DNA of 64,000 nucleotides from Paraburkholderia flagellata (GTDB lineage: Bacteria > Pseudomonadota > Gammaproteobacteria > Burkholderiales > Burkholderiaceae): positions 558,001-622,000 of the forward strand of contig NZ_JAJEJT010000004.1 in the NCBI RefSeq assembly GCF_021390645.1, in the 5' to 3' direction. The notes under the pieces were generated by a model. The model was given only the letters and a program-made list of their open reading frames with translations. It was not told where the DNA came from and ran no database searches. A program made the position numbers and the translations under genes. Positions 61,879 through 64,000 of this stretch are shown here, piece by piece; the stretch's first letter is position 1, and each line of letters opens with the position of its first letter.

Positions 61879-62808
61879 TCAAGCCGTATTCTTCGCGCCA
61901 CGCTTCTTCTGTGCCGCGCGCTCTACGAGATGCTCAACCATGCGCTGCGCCGCGGGCTGCAGCGTGTCGAACGCACGAAAGCAGACGATGAAACGCCGCC
62001 GCGCCCAGGCGTCGGTGAGGGCAATCGTGCGCACATCCATGATGCGCCGGTAGGTGTTGCTCACCTCCTGGGGCACGACGCTGATGCCGAGATTGGCGCC
62101 CACCACGCGGAACGCCGCGTCGAGCGTCGACACCACCGCGCGATACGTGACCGTACGCCCGCTGCGTGCCGCCGACTGCCGCAGCATCGTATGGACGGCG
62201 GTGGAGGGCGGCAGGCCCACGTGCTCGTAATCGAGCGTCTCCTCGAAGGCGATGGTGCGGCGCTTCGCAAGCGGGTGCTCGGGGTGCACGGCGAGCACGA
62301 GCCGGTCTTCGCGCCAGGGGCGCGATTGCAGTCCCCCGAGTTCGACGTTGTCCCAGCAAACGCCTAGCGAGGCCGCGCCGTCGCGCACGCGTTCCACGAG
62401 TTCGTGCGACGTGCGCTCCTCCACGTTCACGCGAATGTTCTTGTACGCGGGCAAGCGCATGAACGACGCGAGATCGTCGAGCAGCGCTTCGGCGATCGCC
62501 GAGGCCGAGGCGCACACGCTCACGCTGCCCGAGAGGCCGCTGCCGAGCGCGGCAACGTCGCTGGCCGCGCGCTCGAGCGTGAAGATCACGCTGCGCGCAT
62601 GCTCGAGCAGCGCGAGGCCCGCCGCGGTGGGCTGCACGCCACGGCGCGAGCGCGTGAGCAGCGGCACGCCGAATTCGCTTTCGAGTTGAGCGATGCGCTT
62701 GCTGATGGCGGAAGGCTCGATATGCTCCTCGCGCGCCGCACGCCCCATGTTGCCGTGCTCGCACACACTTATGAGAAGGCGCAGGGTCTTGAGGTCGATG
62801 TCGTGCAC
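61879..62808 (-). CDS. LysR-family transcriptional regulator
   Basis: 309 residues from GTG 62808, AAAGGAG 6 bases upstream. wHTH DIDLKTLRLLISVCEHGNMG with IEPSAISKRIAQLESEFG and effector domain with SVCASASAIAEALLDDLASF and YEHVGLPPSTAVHTMLRQSA. Divergent from the HMG-CoA-lyase-like gene over 127 bases that include a perfect palindrome at 62861-62884. It probably controls the lyase/CoA-transferase operon. Confidence 0.92.
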   Translation of the reverse strand: MHDIDLKTLRLLISVCEHGNMGRAAREEHIEPSAISKRIAQLESEFGVPLLTRSRRGVQPTAAGLALLEHARSVIFTLERAASDVAALGSGLSGSVSVCASASAIAEALLDDLASFMRLPAYKNIRVNVEERTSHELVERVRDGAASLGVCWDNVELGGLQSRPWREDRLVLAVHPEHPLAKRRTIAFEETLDYEHVGLPPSTAVHTMLRQSAARSGRTVTYRAVVSTLDAAFRVVGANLGISVVPQEVSNTYRRIMDVRTIALTDAWARRRFIVCFRAFDTLQPAAQRMVEHLVERAAQKKRGAKNTA

Positions 62809-62860
62809 GGGGTCTCCTTTCTGCATTTTCTGTGTTTCCGGATTGGAATCTTGACGCTTC

Positions 62861-62884
62861 CAAAATACCGCTTTATGTATTTTG
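62861..62884. promoter_or_regulatory. Perfect 8-bp inverted repeat, candidate LysR operator
   Basis: CAAAATAC, eight bases, GTATTTTG, in the middle of the divergent promoter. AT-rich arms and spacing suit a LysR activator site. Confidence 0.6.
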
Positions 62885-62935
62885 CGGAATGCCTAAAGTT
62901 AGCACATCGCTGGAGACAAAAACGGAGACACCTTC

Positions 62936-63874
62936 ATGCCCCCATTACCGCAGCGCTGCGTGATACGCGAGGTCGGCTTGCGCGACGGCCTGCAGAGCAT
63001 CCAGACCGTGCTGCCCACCGAGCACAAGATCGAGTGGATACGCGCGGCACACGAAGCTGGCCAGCGCGAGATCGAAGTGGGCTCGTTCGTGCCCGCGCGG
63101 CTCTTGCCGCAACTCGCGGATACGGCAGAACTCGTCGCTTACGCGAAAACGCTGCCGGACCTCATCGTCTCGGTGCTCGTACCGAACCTCAAGGGCGCCG
63201 AGCGCGCGTTGGAGGCGCAAGCGGATCTCATGCTCGTGCCGCTTTCTGCGAGCGAGGCGCATAGCCTTGCGAACCTGCGCAAGACGCCAGACGAAGTAGT
63301 CGCCGAAGTGGCGCGCATGCGCGCCGCGCGCGACGCCAGTGGCGCGAACACGCTGATCGAAGGCGGCATCGGCACGGCCTTCGGTTGCACGCTGCAAGGT
63401 CGCGTCGAGCCCGCCGAGGTGCTGCGCTGCATGCAGGCGCTGCTCGACGCAGGCGCGGACCGCGTGAGTCTCGCCGACACCGTGGGCTACGCGAACCCAG
63501 CCGCCGTGCGAGCACTCGTCGAGGCCGCGCGAGAGATCGCGGGCGAGCGTTTGTGCTGCGCACACTTTCACGACACGCGCGGCCTCGCGCTCGCCAACGT
63601 CTACGCGGCGCTGGAGGCGGGCGTGACGCGCTTCGACGCCACGCTTGGCGGCATCGGCGGCTGCCCGCATGCGCCGGGCGCAAGCGGCAACGCGTCGAGC
63701 GAAGACCTCGCGTTCATGCTCTCGGACATGGGCATCGATACCGGCATCGACATCGAACGGCTGCTCGCGCTGCGCGCGCGCGTGGCCGGGTGGCTGGAGG
63801 GCGAAACGCTGCACGGCACGCTCTGGCGCGCCGGCCTGCCGAAGACCTTTGGCGCAATCGCGCATCACGCCTGA
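62936..63874 (+). CDS. Hydroxymethylglutaryl-CoA lyase family protein
   Basis: 312 residues, DRE-TIM metallolyase. Motifs: REVGLRDGLQSI (DRE-type start), FVPARLLPQLAD, AHFHDTRGLALANVYAALE, and the C-terminal loop GGIGGCPHAPGASGN with the catalytic Cys. It cleaves HMG-CoA to acetoacetate and acetyl-CoA or a close analogue. The next gene, 16 bases on, is a CaiB/BaiF CoA-transferase, so the pair likely activates and cleaves an acid. LysR regulator is divergent. Exact substrate is inferred only. Confidence 0.9.
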   Translation: MPPLPQRCVIREVGLRDGLQSIQTVLPTEHKIEWIRAAHEAGQREIEVGSFVPARLLPQLADTAELVAYAKTLPDLIVSVLVPNLKGAERALEAQADLMLVPLSASEAHSLANLRKTPDEVVAEVARMRAARDASGANTLIEGGIGTAFGCTLQGRVEPAEVLRCMQALLDAGADRVSLADTVGYANPAAVRALVEAAREIAGERLCCAHFHDTRGLALANVYAALEAGVTRFDATLGGIGGCPHAPGASGNASSEDLAFMLSDMGIDTGIDIERLLALRARVAGWLEGETLHGTLWRAGLPKTFGAIAHHA

Positions 63875-63890
63875 TTAGTTGGAATTCCTT

Positions 63891-64000
63891 ATGAATACGC
63901 AAAACCGGTTGCCACTCGAAGGCGTGCGTGTCGTCGAATTCACGCACATGGTCATGGGCCCCACCTGCGGGATGATCCTCGCGGACCTCGGCGCCGAAGT
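63891..64000 (+). CDS. CaiB/BaiF-type CoA-transferase, N-terminal fragment (runs off the window)
   Basis: First 36 codons from ATG 63891. LEGVRVVEFTHMVMGPTCGM and ILADLGAEV are the conserved start of class III CoA-transferases (LDLSxxxAGPxxxxxLADLGAEV). It would transfer CoA to a carboxylic acid for the lyase encoded directly upstream. Only 110 bases are in the window. Confidence 0.9.
   Translation, partial: MNTQNRLPLEGVRVVEFTHMVMGPTCGMILADLGAE

Noticed and set aside
1..64000. tRNA, rRNA, CRISPR or phage genes
   Set aside because: No cloverleaf, rRNA-like stretch, regularly spaced repeats or phage structural genes were seen on either strand.

Overview
The window is GC-rich, densely coded DNA with short intergenic gaps and many LysR-type regulators and MFS pumps, typical of a Burkholderiaceae accessory replicon. 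Paraburkholderia, Caballeronia or Burkholderia is most likely, judged from protein flavour and gene style, not from a search. No tRNA, rRNA, CRISPR array or phage was seen. The only clear mobile element is a group II intron at about 46.1-48.0 kb.

Layout. 0-6.5 kb: the tail of an AraC regulator, a Mug-type DNA glycosylase, a LysR regulator, then a three-gene drug efflux operon (EmrB-like MFS pump, membrane-fusion protein, outer-membrane lipoprotein). 6.7-12.2 kb: a giant kinase-like/AAA/GAF/PAS/histidine kinase. 12.4-19.9 kb: methylmalonate-semialdehyde dehydrogenase, a flavin monooxygenase with an NTF2-like partner, two tandem paralogous LysR genes, an MFS pump and a truncated RND pump gene. 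20-30.5 kb: an HMA-like small protein, an acetolactate synthase large subunit, a DsbA-family protein, an SDR with a GlxA-type regulator, two orphan response regulators, a LysR and a MocR-type regulator. 30.5-40.8 kb: a possible structured RNA, a DUF2970 protein, a MarR/MFS operon, a glucarate-type transporter, a chemoreceptor, a secreted lactonase, two further MFS genes and a DeoR regulator.

40.9-46.0 kb is the most interesting part. A LacI regulator is divergent from a desaturase-like hydroxylase, a Rieske ferredoxin, a periplasmic sugar-type binding protein and a ferredoxin reductase. This matches the MocD/MocE/MocB/MocF set of rhizobial rhizopine (O-methyl-scyllo-inosamine) catabolism, but no ABC permease or ATPase is present. 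The shared promoter carries four CTCA/TGAG-type operator-like sites. A second hydroxylase-ferredoxin pair lies at 52.4-53.8 kb. Between them are the class C group II intron, inserted directly behind a transcription terminator, a patatin phospholipase, and a complete SiaA-SiaB-SiaC-SiaD signalling operon (phosphatase, kinase, switch protein, diguanylate cyclase) whose SiaA is a soluble CBS-domain version.

54-64 kb: alanine racemase, a LysR/VOC pair, a secreted choloylglycine-hydrolase-family enzyme, a Fur-box-controlled TonB siderophore receptor, a DUF2278 protein, and a LysR divergent from an HMG-CoA-lyase-like gene followed by the start of a CaiB-type CoA-transferase.
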